In this document: piece after piece, positions 1 to 8,679 of the stretch
Layout of the letters: every line of letters begins with the position of its first letter
Numbering within the stretch: position 1 is the stretch's first letter
NCBI RefSeq assembly: GCF_008084145.1
Contig: NZ_VSDO01000004.1
Location: 124,001-188,000, forward strand
Direction of reading: 5' to 3'
Source of the DNA: Paenibacillus faecis
GTDB taxonomy: Bacteria; Bacillota; Bacilli; Paenibacillales; Paenibacillaceae
DNA: 64,000 nt
Translations under genes and position numbers: made by a program
Notes under the pieces: generated by a model
What the model was told of the DNA's origin: nothing
The model's database searches: none
The model's input: only the letters and a program-made list of their open reading frames with translations

Positions 1-243
1 AATAGCGGCTAAAAAGGGCCTTATTTCTCTGGTGCGAGCCCAAAAATCGGTTTTCGGCCCACTTTTCCCTAAAATAAGGCCCCAAATGACCGCTATTTCT
101 CATCGAAGAGCCAAATTCGACAAAATAGCGCCGCAAATGGCCCTTATTTACTCGCCCGGCTTCAAAGAGAGGTGGTTACGGGCCGCTATTTTGTTTTCAA
201 AGTCCTGGATGGCCATGATAACGGTCTTTTCGGCCGTTATTGG
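1..243. repeat. cluster of ~28-bp imperfect palindromes, intergenic
   Basis: No convincing gene lies in the first 340 bases. Instead there are spaced copies of a short imperfect palindrome with AAATA-rich ends and a GC-rich middle, at about 1-27, 72-98, 122-149 and 218-240. The ends read AATAGCGGC on one side and GCCNTTATTT on the other, and the copies are separated by roughly 20-70 bases. A related cluster lies at 25842-26175, partly in the opposite orientation: the piece around 110-140 is nearly the reverse complement of 25846-25873. The short ORFs here follow the repeats and are unlikely to be genes. Each unit could fold as a hairpin in RNA or DNA; the function is unknown. Confidence 0.6.
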
Positions 244-343
244 CCAGGTCGAGCCGAGAGCCGGACCGGGTTGCGGGCCAAGGGTCTGAGATAGGGACAG
301 GGGCCGGCCCGGAAAGCGGCGGGACTAGCCCCCCCCCTCTGGC

Positions 344-1153
344 CTACCCGAACCAGAACAGCACCGCCACGTACGCGGCCGAGCCGGACAGGAACAGTAC
401 GTCCCGGGTTTGGAAACGGAGGTGCGAGAGCTTCAGTTTTTTGGCGGCCGGGTTTTTGAGGCCGTAGGAGAAGCCGCGCGTCTCCAGGGCTTCCACGGTG
501 GTGCGGGACCGCTTGGCGGTGGCCAGCATCAGCGGGAAGAAGGCGTAGACCAGCAGCTTCAAATAGTAGGCACCCTTGCGCCAGTACAGCAGCCCCGGAT
601 GTTCGGGGGCTTTGCCGCGCAGCCGGTAGGACAGCAGCACATTGCGGAACTCCTCGAACAGCACGGGGAGAATCCGGTAGCCGTAGGACAGGCTGAACGA
701 AAAGGCGGCGGGGACGCCGAGCGCGAGCAGGCCGTCGCTGATTTTTTCCGGGTCCATGCCGGAGAAGACGGTGATGCTGGCCAGGGACACGACCGACAAC
801 TTGAGCGTCAGTTTCAGCAGCGGCAGGGCGGAGGAGATATCTCCGCCAAAAAACAGCGAGATCACAAACAGCCAGCCCACCTGCCCGATCAGGCCGAGGC
901 AGAGGACGAAGATGATGAACGGCGTGACGCGCGACAGGATCGTCGTGACGACCATAAACAGGCACATGCCGGCCAGGACGAGCAGGCTGTTGACGAACCA
1001 GGGCATGATGGCGAAAAAAAGGTACCAGATCAGCAGTCCCCGCGGATCGAGCCGGGACAGGGAGGCGTGGCCGCTGCCGTACGCCGTGTTCATCAGTTCG
1101 AGCTGGATCCGGTCCAGCGACAGCTTGTTAAACCAGTTGCGGACGAGCTCCAT
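344..1153 (-). CDS. ECF transporter transmembrane (T) component, EcfT/CbiQ family
   Basis: Integral membrane protein of 269 residues with about five to six hydrophobic segments. It carries the two charged coupling motifs expected of EcfT: YRLRG near residue 180 and ETRGF near 235, which contact the ATPase subunits. Its start overlaps the 3' end of the upstream fused ATPase gene by 26 bases, showing translational coupling in an operon read leftwards: S component, double ATPase, T component. The module imports a vitamin-like or other small substrate captured by the S protein. Substrate cannot be told from this gene. Family call is firm. Confidence 0.88.
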   Translation of the reverse strand: MELVRNWFNKLSLDRIQLELMNTAYGSGHASLSRLDPRGLLIWYLFFAIMPWFVNSLLVLAGMCLFMVVTTILSRVTPFIIFVLCLGLIGQVGWLFVISLFFGGDISSALPLLKLTLKLSVVSLASITVFSGMDPEKISDGLLALGVPAAFSFSLSYGYRILPVLFEEFRNVLLSYRLRGKAPEHPGLLYWRKGAYYLKLLVYAFFPLMLATAKRSRTTVEALETRGFSYGLKNPAAKKLKLSHLRFQTRDVLFLSGSAAYVAVLFWFG

Positions 1154-3113
1154 GGGAAGGGGCCTCCTTTTCTGCGAGTATGCGGTGCAAGCGGTCCGCC
1201 AGCTCTTGCGGTGCGGCGCACGGCGGCCGAAGCCCGAGCCCGGCCGAGAGCTCCATGCTCTGCGTCAGGGCCAGGCCGGCGCGGCGGATCAGCTCGGGGT
1301 CGGCGAACACCTCGGCCGCTGTCCCGTCGGCCGCCACGCGTCCCTCGTGCAGGACGATGACGCGCGTGGCCCAACCGGCGACGAGCTGCATGTCATGCGT
1401 GGCGATGAGGACGGTGCGCACATGCCGCTCCAGCTCCCGCAGCGTGCCGAGCAGCTCCTCGCGGGTGGCCAGGTCGAGGTTGGCCGTCGGCTCGTCGAGC
1501 AGCATCACCGCGGGGCGGACGGCCGCGCCGATCGCGAGCGAGACGCGGCGCTGCTGCCCGCCGCTGAGCAGGCGGGCGTCGCGGTCCTGCAGCTCTTCCA
1601 GGCGGAAGCTGCGGAGCATGGTTTCCACGGTGGCCCCGGCGTCGGGGTAACCGCGTTTTTTGAGGCAGTACGCGACTTCTTTGCGTACGCTGTCTTCAAT
1701 AAACATGTCTTCGGGATTCTGAAAGACGAAGGCGACATGTTTGGACAGTTCCTCGACGGACGTGCTGCGCGTGTCGAGGCCAAGGACATCGACGGAGCCG
1801 CCGGACGGCCTGGCGATCCCCGCGATTAGGCGCAGCAGGGAGGATTTGCCGGCGCCGTTGTTGCCGACCAGCGCGACGCGTTCGCCCTCGGCGATGTCCA
1901 GGGTCAGGCCGCGAAGAACGGTGTGCTCCGCTTTGCGGAGCGTCCGGTAGTTGAGCGCGGCCTGGCTCAGGCGGATCACCGCCGCGGGCGGGCGCTGGTC
2001 CGGTTTGGGCTCGGCGGGCCCGCCGACGGGATTGCGGGCCGTGGGGGCCGCGCTGATCGCGTCGCGTACGACGGTGGCATCGATCGCATCGATCGCATCA
2101 GCCGCATCGGCCGCATCGATGGTGCCGATAGCCCCGAATGTGCCTGCTTCTGTCGACCCGATATCCCGGGTATCCCCGGTTGCGCGGCTCCTATCGTCCG
2201 CTTCGCCTATCGGCCCCTCCAGCAGGCCGCCGAAATGGCGCAGCGCCTCTCCGGTGGTCACCGGGTAGAGGGGCTGCGCGGCCGTGCCCCGCAGCGCCGC
2301 CAACCGGGCCGCGGCCTGGGTCGCCTCAGGCGGCTGGATGCCGAGGCGCGCCAGATCGTCGAGGCGGTTGAGCGCCTCGGTGACCGGCAGCTTCCACAGC
2401 ACGCGGCCCTGCTCCATCAGGCAGACGTCCCGGCAGTAATCGGCGATAAACTCCGTATGATGCTCGATGACGATGACCGTCTTGCCGTGGATGCGGTTAA
2501 GCCGCCGCAGCACTTCATAGACCTGGCGCGCATGCCGGGGATCGAGCTGGGACACCGGCTCGTCGACGACGAGGATGTCCGGCTCGAGCGCCAGGGCGCC
2601 GGCCAGGGCGAGGAGATGTTTCTGCCCGCCGCTGAGCTCCCAGATGAAGCGGGAGGCCAGCGGGGCGAGGCCGCACAGATCCAGCGCGCGGAGGGCCCGC
2701 TCCCGGTAATCCGGGAGCCCGTAATTCAGCGGCGCGAAGCAGGCCTCGTCCAGCACGGTGGGCCGGACGAGCTGGTTCTCGAAGTCCTGGTAGACATAGC
2801 CGACTTTGCGGGAGAGCTCGGCGACGCTTTGGCCTTGGGACGGGACGCCGCCCAACTTCACTTCCCCCTCGAAATCTCCCGAGTAATAATGCGGGATCAG
2901 CCCGTTAAACAGCTTGCACAGCGTCGATTTGCCGCAGCCGTTGCCGCCGATGATGGCGGTGAAGCTGCCGGGGGCGACGCTCAAGTTCGCTCCGTTCAGC
3001 ACCGGCTGCTCGGAGCCGGGATAGGTAAACGACACGCCGATGATTTCAATGGCCGGGGATTCGGTTTTTTCGGGCATGGCGCTTGCCGGAAGAGACCGAT
3101 GTTCATTAGGCAT
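1128..3113 (-). CDS. ECF transporter fused double ATP-binding protein
   Basis: Two complete ABC ATPase domains in one chain, equivalent to EcfA1-EcfA2 or YkoD. Domain one has Walker A GGNGCGKST, signature LSGGQ and Walker B ILVVDEP. Domain two has Walker A GNNGAGKSS, signature LSGGQQRR and Walker B VMLLDEP. Between them is a roughly 120-residue linker rich in Asp, Ala and Ile, encoded by a short tandem DNA repeat near 2080-2130. The ORF is open to 3194, but the ATG at 3113 overlaps the stop of the S gene by 8 bases and begins MPNEHRS, so it is the likely start. It powers import with the T and S proteins of the same operon. Confidence 0.9.
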   Translation of the reverse strand: MPNEHRSLPASAMPEKTESPAIEIIGVSFTYPGSEQPVLNGANLSVAPGSFTAIIGGNGCGKSTLCKLFNGLIPHYYSGDFEGEVKLGGVPSQGQSVAELSRKVGYVYQDFENQLVRPTVLDEACFAPLNYGLPDYRERALRALDLCGLAPLASRFIWELSGGQKHLLALAGALALEPDILVVDEPVSQLDPRHARQVYEVLRRLNRIHGKTVIVIEHHTEFIADYCRDVCLMEQGRVLWKLPVTEALNRLDDLARLGIQPPEATQAAARLAALRGTAAQPLYPVTTGEALRHFGGLLEGPIGEADDRSRATGDTRDIGSTEAGTFGAIGTIDAADAADAIDAIDATVVRDAISAAPTARNPVGGPAEPKPDQRPPAAVIRLSQAALNYRTLRKAEHTVLRGLTLDIAEGERVALVGNNGAGKSSLLRLIAGIARPSGGSVDVLGLDTRSTSVEELSKHVAFVFQNPEDMFIEDSVRKEVAYCLKKRGYPDAGATVETMLRSFRLEELQDRDARLLSGGQQRRVSLAIGAAVRPAVMLLDEPTANLDLATREELLGTLRELERHVRTVLIATHDMQLVAGWATRVIVLHEGRVAADGTAAEVFADPELIRRAGLALTQSMELSAGLGLRPPCAAPQELADRLHRILAEKEAPSHGARPQLV

Positions 3114-3993
3114 GAGGCACGCCTCCGGTGTCGCCGGCTTGGGCGGCGGCGCGGGCTTTTTTGGCGCGCATCGCCAGGAGTACGATGATCGCAACGACGG
3201 CCGCCGCGCCGATGCTCAGCCAGATCGCGCCGTCGCCCAGCTGTTCGGCGAAGCCGCTGTCCCACTCCCCGAAATTCCAGTCCGTTTCGGACAGGGATTC
3301 GGCGCCGAAGGCGACCAAAGCAAGCAGGGTGCCCGTCAGGACCAGCTTGGGTGACACGACACCGGCTGCTTCGTATCGGGTGCTTTTTTCGCGGGGCTTG
3401 ATGCCGAGCAGGGGTTCTATTTTTCCATAGAGTCGGGGTACCAGATACAGCGTCGGAAGCAGGGCGAACAAAATCCCGGAAAACAGCACGTCATTCAGAA
3501 AGCTCACGCCTTCGACGAGCACGACGCTCTCGGCCAGGCCGGGCACGGCTTCGAATTCTTCCACGCCGATCCAGACTTTGCCGATGTCGACCAGGCTGCT
3601 GCACAGCTGATGGATGATGACGCCCGTCATGACGGCGATCCCGACCTGGGTGCGGTTTTGCGGATTGCGGACGATGCGGCCCGCGACGTACATGGCGAAC
3701 GAGAAGGTGAGGAATTTCTCCAGCTCGCCGAGACCGCCGAACTGCCCGAGCATCAGCTCGCCGAAAATGACTTCGCCCAACGCCGCGCCGACGGCCGCAT
3801 AGAACGGATGGAACAGCATGCACAGCGTCAATGGGATAAAGGCAAAGTATTCGACGGACAGTTCGATCGGACCCAACTGCAGGGAAGGGATCAGCTCGGT
3901 GAACATGTTGGACAAGCCGTACAGGGACATGGACAGCACGAAGATCATCATTTTTTGCGATGAGGTCAGGGTGTAGAGCGACTTGCGGCTCAT
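3106..3993 (-). CDS. ECF transporter substrate-specific (S) component
   Basis: Hydrophobic 295-residue protein with about six membrane segments and a short basic C-terminal tail. It is the first gene of the leftward ECF operon and precedes the fused ATPase with an 8-base overlap. Position, size and topology fit an S component, which binds the substrate and toggles in the membrane; I do not recognise a subfamily that gives the substrate. An insert of about 40 mostly polar residues sits before the last membrane helix. A GGAGG-like ribosome binding site precedes the start. The divergent RpiR-type regulator hints at a sugar- or amino-sugar-linked trigger, which is inference only. Confidence 0.75.
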   Translation of the reverse strand: MSRKSLYTLTSSQKMMIFVLSMSLYGLSNMFTELIPSLQLGPIELSVEYFAFIPLTLCMLFHPFYAAVGAALGEVIFGELMLGQFGGLGELEKFLTFSFAMYVAGRIVRNPQNRTQVGIAVMTGVIIHQLCSSLVDIGKVWIGVEEFEAVPGLAESVVLVEGVSFLNDVLFSGILFALLPTLYLVPRLYGKIEPLLGIKPREKSTRYEAAGVVSPKLVLTGTLLALVAFGAESLSETDWNFGEWDSGFAEQLGDGAIWLSIGAAAVVAIIVLLAMRAKKARAAAQAGDTGGVPHA

Positions 3994-4186
3994 GGGGGGG
4001 ACGCCTCCTTGGACTTGAATTTGTTCTTAAGTGTAGAGGAGGAGTATTAAAAGAATAGCGGCATTGTGTCAACGAGGTGTAATAATTTTTACATAATGAA
4101 AACAGTGAAAAAAAACTTACATAACAAAGCTCTGCTAAGCTGGGGAAAGAACATGGGAAAAAGAACGCGGAGAGGAATGAATCGTC

Positions 4187-5056
4187 ATGAACCGAATCGC
4201 CATGGATCTGAATCGGAAACCCGGATTTCCCGATAAAAAAAAGTTCTCGCCCGGGCAGTTGAAAATCGCCGATTTCATCGAGCGCAACCCGGAAGAGGTG
4301 CTGTTTATGACGGAGCAGGAGATCGCCGACAGGCTGGGGACCAGCATTGCCACGGTTTCGCGGTTTTGGCGGGCGGCGGGCTACGAGAACGGCAAGGAGT
4401 TCAAGCTGAAGCTGCGCTCCGCTTTCGATACGACGCCGGCGCTGAAGTTGGAGACGACGATCTCGAAGCTCGACCCTTCCAGTCTGCCGTTAAAAATGCT
4501 GGAGCAGGCCACGATGCACTTGCGCGAAACGGCGGAAAAAACGGAGCCGGAAGAGCTTCAGCGCGCCGCCTCCTTAATGGCCGGGGCCCGGCGGATTTAC
4601 GTCTATGCTCCCGGTCCGTCGGTGGCTTTGGGCGAGCTCTTGTCTTACCGGCTGTCGCGCTTCGGCATGTCGGTGCGGATGATGGCGGCCAGCGGGCATG
4701 AGGTGCTGGAATCGCTTGCGCATGTGCAGCGGGACGATGTGGTGGTGCTGTTTCATTTTACGCGGTTGCTGCCCGAAACCGAGGTGATCCTGGACTGCGT
4801 GAAGCGGACCAACTGCTCCGCTGTGATGATTACGGACCGGGAGGAGTTTCGATACGGCGTGCCGGTGGATGCGGCTTTTTACGTCAGCCGGGGGGAGATG
4901 GGAGAGTTCCACTCTATGGTAACCCCGCTGCTGCTGGTGGAGGAGATGATCCTGAGCATCGGCCTGCTGAACCGGGACAAGGTATTGTCCAAGTTGGAAG
5001 TTTTGGGCGAGCTGCGCAAGCGTTACGCCGACAAGCTGCCGCGCGGGAAGGTTTGA
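4187..5056 (+). CDS. MurR/RpiR family transcriptional regulator
   Basis: 289 residues. N-terminal RpiR-type helix-turn-helix around residues 20-75 (EQEIADRLGTSIATVSRFWR) and a C-terminal SIS domain at about 110-270, with a phosphosugar-type pocket motif APGPSVALGELLSYRL. Family members sense sugar phosphates and repress or activate adjacent transport genes. It is divergent from the ECF operon across about 190 bases (3994-4186), so it is the obvious candidate regulator. I could not pick out a clear operator there. ATG at 4187 is preceded by AGAGGAATGAATCGTC. An internal ATG at 4202 (MDLNRK) is possible. Confidence 0.85.
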   Translation: MNRIAMDLNRKPGFPDKKKFSPGQLKIADFIERNPEEVLFMTEQEIADRLGTSIATVSRFWRAAGYENGKEFKLKLRSAFDTTPALKLETTISKLDPSSLPLKMLEQATMHLRETAEKTEPEELQRAASLMAGARRIYVYAPGPSVALGELLSYRLSRFGMSVRMMAASGHEVLESLAHVQRDDVVVLFHFTRLLPETEVILDCVKRTNCSAVMITDREEFRYGVPVDAAFYVSRGEMGEFHSMVTPLLLVEEMILSIGLLNRDKVLSKLEVLGELRKRYADKLPRGKV

Positions 5057-5079
5057 GCCGGTTCTAGCATCGTTTATGC

Positions 5080-5530
5080 TTACGGCTTTCCGCAAATCCC
5101 GTAGAAGAACAGATGCACCATCCCTTCCAAAAACCCGTTCAAATCCCCGCTATGCTGGGCCATCTCCAGGATGGTTTCATACTGGTTCATATAGAGCTGA
5201 ATGAAGGCCAGCACGTGCTCCACCGCGACATTGGGGGAGATTTCGCCGCTGGCTTTTCCCTCTTCCAGGATGCGGATCATGACTGGGATGGCGATCTCCT
5301 GGTACAGATTTTCGATATACTGGGCCAGTTCCCGATCGTCGAGAATGAGTTCCTTCATCAGGCCGGGAGGGAGCTCGCGGTAAGCCTCTTTTTCCATAAA
5401 AATAATATGTTCGATCTTCTCCCGCAGCGTATGCTCTCCGTTCATGTAGTCCTCAAACTCGCGGATCGCGTTGTCCACGAATTGGATGAATACTTCGCGC
5501 AGCAGGGCTTCTTTGCTCCCGAAATAGACC
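5080..5530 (-). pseudogene. TetR family regulator, 5'-truncated
   Basis: The minus strand encodes the C-terminal ligand-binding half of a TetR regulator. The usual post-helix motif YFGSKEALLREVF is readable at about 5490-5530, but the DNA-binding helix-turn-helix that should precede it is missing. Directly beyond the break, the plus strand carries the 3' end of an ABC ATPase gene that has also lost its beginning. Divergent tetR and ABC exporter genes are a common arrangement, so one deletion probably removed both 5' ends together with the shared promoter. The ATG-started ORF (5080-5478, 132 aa) would make a protein with no DNA-binding domain. Confidence 0.75.
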
Positions 5531-5741
5531 TTCGAGCGCCCGGAGGACGCGGAAGCGTTCTTGGGCCGGCTTGTCGGTGGAATCCCGGGAAGGCCCGCGG
5601 GGTCGGGTCGCGGTCCAGGGCGACTACGACCGGTTCATGGCGGAGACGGCGAAGTACCGGGTGCGCAATATCGATATTTTTACACAGAACCTGGAGGACA
5701 TCTTCATGAATTATTATGACCGGAAGGGGACGGAACTATGA
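5530..5741 (+). pseudogene. ABC transporter ATP-binding protein, 3' remnant
   Basis: The reading frame ending at the TGA at 5739-5741 translates as a C-terminal tail with the characteristic FTQNLEDIFMNYYD, typical of ABC-2 type export ATPases. No Walker A, signature or Walker B motifs are present; only about 60-70 codons remain. The stop overlaps the start of the permease gene (ATGA), the usual coupling in such operons. The 5' end is joined to a truncated tetR on the other strand, so this is a deletion scar. Confidence 0.75.
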
Positions 5742-6547
5742 ATATCGTGCTGTACAAACAGATGCTGAAGGTTTATATGAAGAGCTTTACGAATTACGCG
5801 GTGGGCTCCGCTTTCTATATCTTGCTGATGTTCTGGCTGTACCCCGGCATTGCGAAAAATACCGGCGCCATCGACCAACTGGTGAATTCCATGCCGGAAG
5901 GGGTGGGCCGGGCGTTCGGGTTAAGCGGATTCGGCACGGCGGAATCGTTCATTTCGGGCGAGTATTACGGCCTGATTCTGATCCTGCTGCTGGCGATCGT
6001 GTGCGTGCAGTTGTCCACGCAGTTGATGGCGAAGCTGGTGGATCAAGGGGGCATGGCCTATCTGCTGTCTACGCCGACGACGCGGGCGAAGGTGGCCTTG
6101 ATGCAGGCGGCCGTGCTGACGACCGGGCTGTTCCTGATCCTGGCGGTGACGACGCTGGCCGGGTTTGCGGGGAGCGCGTGGTTTTTGCGAGGAGATTATC
6201 CGCTGGATACGTCGCGTTTCACGGTATTGAACGCGGGGGCGTTCCTGTTGTTTTTTGCGATCGGGGGGATTGCGTTCCTGGTGTCGGCGCTGTCGAATGA
6301 CGAGAAAAAGGCGGCAGGCTTGTCGGGCCTGATCACCTTCGGCTTCTTCAGCCTGGATCTGGTCGGCAAGTTCAGCGAAGATTTGGAGTGGCTGCGGTAT
6401 TTTACGATTTTTACGCTGTATAAGCCAAGTGAGATCATCAACGGGACGGTGGATTTGAGCTCCAGCTTTAGTGTGCTGGCCGCCGTGGGCCTGATCGCGT
6501 TCGCTTTGGCCGTCGCGCTGTTCCGAAAACGGGATTTGCCCTTGTAA
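5738..6547 (+). CDS. ABC-2 type exporter permease
   Basis: 269-residue membrane protein with about six transmembrane helices, starting MNIVLYKQMLKVYMKSF and ending with the basic tail FRKRDLPL. It matches the ABC-2 permease pattern and was the partner of the ATPase whose 3' remnant overlaps it by 4 bases. Because the ATPase and the operon's 5' end are deleted, this permease is probably orphaned and may have no promoter of its own. A GC-poor hairpin follows at 6545-6571. Confidence 0.8.
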   Translation: MNIVLYKQMLKVYMKSFTNYAVGSAFYILLMFWLYPGIAKNTGAIDQLVNSMPEGVGRAFGLSGFGTAESFISGEYYGLILILLLAIVCVQLSTQLMAKLVDQGGMAYLLSTPTTRAKVALMQAAVLTTGLFLILAVTTLAGFAGSAWFLRGDYPLDTSRFTVLNAGAFLLFFAIGGIAFLVSALSNDEKKAAGLSGLITFGFFSLDLVGKFSEDLEWLRYFTIFTLYKPSEIINGTVDLSSSFSVLAAVGLIAFALAVALFRKRDLPL

Positions 6548-6571
6548 ATCAAGGGCGTTCCTTGATTTTAG
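6545..6571 (+). terminator. hairpin after ABC permease
   Basis: Inverted repeat AATCAAGG / CCTTGATT with a 5-base loop immediately after the permease stop. The run of T that follows is short, so termination strength is uncertain. Confidence 0.45.
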
Positions 6572-6661
6572 GCGGCGGAGTTGCTACAATTAAAGTCTGG
6601 CACGATGATGCGATATCGTGAAAGGTTAATTATCGTTGAGGGATGATGAGGAGGATGAACC

Positions 6662-7141
6662 ATGGCGAAGAAAAATGACGGCAAGGTGCTGGCCCAGAAC
6701 AAAAAAGCTTCCCATGACTATTTCATCGAGGATACGTACGAAGCGGGCATGGTGCTGACCGGGACCGAGATCAAGTCGATCCGGAACGCCCGGGTGAACA
6801 TCGGCGACGCGTTCGCGACGATCCGAAACGGCGAAATTCACATCCACAACATGCACATCAGCCCGTTTGAGCAAGGGAACCGACACAACCCGACCGATCC
6901 AACCCGGACGCGCAAGCTGTTGATGCACAAAGCGCAGATCAACAAGCTGCTGGGCTTGTCCAAGCAGGAAGGGTACTCAATCGTGCCGCTGAAGATCTAC
7001 ATCAAGAACGGCTACGCCAAGCTGCTCCTCGGCCTCGGTAAAGGGAAGAAGCAGTACGACAAGCGCGACGCCGCCGCCAAACGCGATGCCCAGCGCGACA
7101 TTCAGCGCGTGCTGCGGGAGAAGCAGAAGGTGGCGCGGTAA
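6662..7141 (+). CDS. smpB: SsrA-binding protein SmpB
   Basis: 159 residues with typical SmpB features: the [19 protein letters not shown] start, the beta-barrel core motif [13 protein letters not shown] near residue 30, [13 protein letters not shown], and a basic C-terminal tail ending in [12 protein letters not shown]. SmpB binds the tRNA-like part of tmRNA, brings it to stalled ribosomes and mimics the anticodon stem. The tmRNA gene lies about 250 bases downstream on the same strand, the common Bacillota arrangement. A strong GAGGAGG ribosome binding site lies before the ATG. Confidence 0.97.
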   Translation: MAKKNDGKVLAQNKKASHDYFIEDTYEAGMVLTGTEIKSIRNARVNIGDAFATIRNGEIHIHNMHISPFEQGNRHNPTDPTRTRKLLMHKAQINKLLGLSKQEGYSIVPLKIYIKNGYAKLLLGLGKGKKQYDKRDAAAKRDAQRDIQRVLREKQKVAR

Positions 7142-7392
7142 GAGCAAGGCCGAAAGTGAGTGCGGGAGTATCGTCAGCGGAGTGTACTTTTGCCAGACGT
7201 ACCAGCAACTTATGAAGCAGAGTATTGCAGAGTATGATATACTAATTGATGTAAGCAGCGTATTGCTGTTTATATAATAAGTAAGGAAATACCGTCATTA
7301 AATGATGACGGAAGCAAGGTTTGGTTTTATTGCTCCTTTGCTTGAAGCTGACCGATTGAACCGGGACGGCGGACCGCAGGACTTTTTATTGC

Positions 7393-7753
7393 GGGGGCGT
7401 TTTTGGATTCGACGGGGGTAGATCGAGCATGGGTAGCGGGTAGTGGGGACGCGTCCGCTTTATCAACGCTAAAGCCAATTAAACGGCAAACAAAACAACA
7501 ACTTAGCTTTCGCAGCTTAATAACCTGCGTGCTAGCTCTATCTCTGCATCGCCCATGTGCCGGGAATAGGGCCCAACTTTAGTGGGATACGCTGTCTAGT
7601 CTCCGCCTGCGGCTAGCTGAAGAAGACAATCAGGCTGACCCGAAGGGAATCCGGTGACGGGGAGTCTCTAGGGTGACATCAAAACTGTCACTACACCCGT
7701 AGAAGCCTATGTGGCGTTGCCTTCGGACAGGGGTTCGACTCCCCTCGCCTCCA
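7393..7753 (+). ncRNA. ssrA: tmRNA (transfer-messenger RNA)
   Basis: The 5' end GGGGGCG at 7393-7399 pairs with CGCCTCC at 7746-7752 to make the acceptor stem. The T arm GGGTTCGACTCCC lies just before it, and the 5' part has the conserved TTGGATTCGACGGGG. The tag reading frame runs 7485-7523 and encodes GKQNNNLAFAA followed by two TAA stops, giving the tag A-GKQNNNLAFAA. The terminal CCA is not encoded after the discriminator A. It acts with SmpB to rescue stalled ribosomes and mark nascent proteins for proteolysis. Confidence 0.96.
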
Positions 7754-7766
7754 TATGTAGCACGAG

Positions 7767-7795
7767 AAAAAGCGACCTTAATCGGTCGCTTTTTG
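7767..7795 (+). terminator. terminator of ssrA
   Basis: Perfect stem AAAGCGACC / GGTCGCTTT with loop TTAAT, then a run of T. It lies 14 bases after the tmRNA 3' end. Confidence 0.85.
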
Positions 7796-7853
7796 CTGTA
7801 AAGTTATGTTTATACAGATAAGAAGAACAGCCTTTTATTCTTGAAGATAACTT

Positions 7854-8255
7854 TCATGTGACGAATAGACAGTGGTCTTTAATAATTGAAGCCATCTCTT
7901 GAAAATGAAAACGATGATTGACCATATCTACAGTAAAATCCTCGGCTTTTTTTGCATCCATTTTAAAGTGTAGACCATTATACCGCAAGAATATTACCAA
8001 TGCTGTAAAAGCAGTTCGTTTATTTGCATTATGGAATGGATGATTTTGACCCAGTGATTCAAATAAAGCCGCCGCTTTCTCGAAGATCGTAGGATAAGCT
8101 TCATCGCCAAATACAGAAGTTTGAGGTCGATGGACTGCTGATTCAAGCAATCCCGGTTCTTTAACTCCTAATAGTTCACCTGGACTGTAACGTTGTATCA
8201 TTGCAACATTAATGGCTATGACTTCTTGAACAGATAAAAATCGAGTTGAAGTCAT
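7854..8255 (-). CDS. doc: Doc-type (Fic superfamily) toxin
   Basis: 133 residues with the Doc catalytic motif HPFHNANKRTA near residue 66-76, corresponding to Fic HxFx(D/N)xNxR. The N-terminal part, FLSVQEVIAINVAMIQ, also fits the death-on-curing family. Doc toxins phosphorylate elongation factor Tu and so halt translation. The start codon overlaps the stop of the upstream antitoxin gene (ATGA at 8252-8255), giving coupled antitoxin-first expression. The catalytic residues look intact. Confidence 0.92.
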   Translation of the reverse strand: MTSTRFLSVQEVIAINVAMIQRYSPGELLGVKEPGLLESAVHRPQTSVFGDEAYPTIFEKAAALFESLGQNHPFHNANKRTAFTALVIFLRYNGLHFKMDAKKAEDFTVDMVNHRFHFQEMASIIKDHCLFVT

Positions 8256-8515
8256 CTATCTTTGAGACCTTTCAGTGTTTGATCATATGCCTCAATAACA
8301 TCTGACAAAGTACTCATGAAGTCTGGACTAACTCCTTCTGGTAATGAAACTTTTGTTGATTTCTTAATAATAATTTCTCCGGATTCCGGATTAACATCTA
8401 TGTTGACGATATCGCCTTGATCCAGTCCAATTTGCTTCAAAGCGTCCGTCATGGTTATGCCTAAGCTGTTTCCGAATTTGGTCACTTTTCGTTCCATTTC
8501 AAACATCCTATTCAT
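8252..8515 (-). CDS. AbrB/MazE/SpoVT-fold antitoxin paired with Doc
   Basis: 87 residues beginning MNRMFEMERKVTKFGNSLGI. The VTKFGNSLGITMTDAL motif is the swapped-hairpin DNA-binding fold of MazE/AbrB antitoxins; the C-terminal part would neutralise the toxin. ATG at 8515 has AAGGAGGG at good spacing. The ORF could extend upstream, but the extra codons cross the AT-rich promoter region. A Phd-type antitoxin is the classical Doc partner, so an AbrB-type partner is a variant, though one seen in other Bacillota (general knowledge). The promoter is presumably autoregulated. Confidence 0.9.
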   Translation of the reverse strand: MNRMFEMERKVTKFGNSLGITMTDALKQIGLDQGDIVNIDVNPESGEIIIKKSTKVSLPEGVSPDFMSTLSDVIEAYDQTLKGLKDR

Positions 8516-8679
8516 AGAAATTCCCTCCTTATCATCATATTCAATCGTTATAACAATTATACAGTTATAAAGGTTAATCTCAACCTGTTTGCTAGCCCTA
8601 TTTTTGCTTCGACCATGTGGCTTTTTTATTGTGTATAATAAACAACAATGAACAGTAAGCATTGAGGGAGGTCCATGTT

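Noticed and set aside
410..1360. Long plus-strand ORF opposite the ECF T and ATPase genes
   Set aside because: Gln/Arg-rich composition typical of reverse-frame shadows.
1923..3188. 421-codon plus-strand ORF opposite the fused ATPase
   Set aside because: Shadow frame; the minus strand has full ABC motifs.
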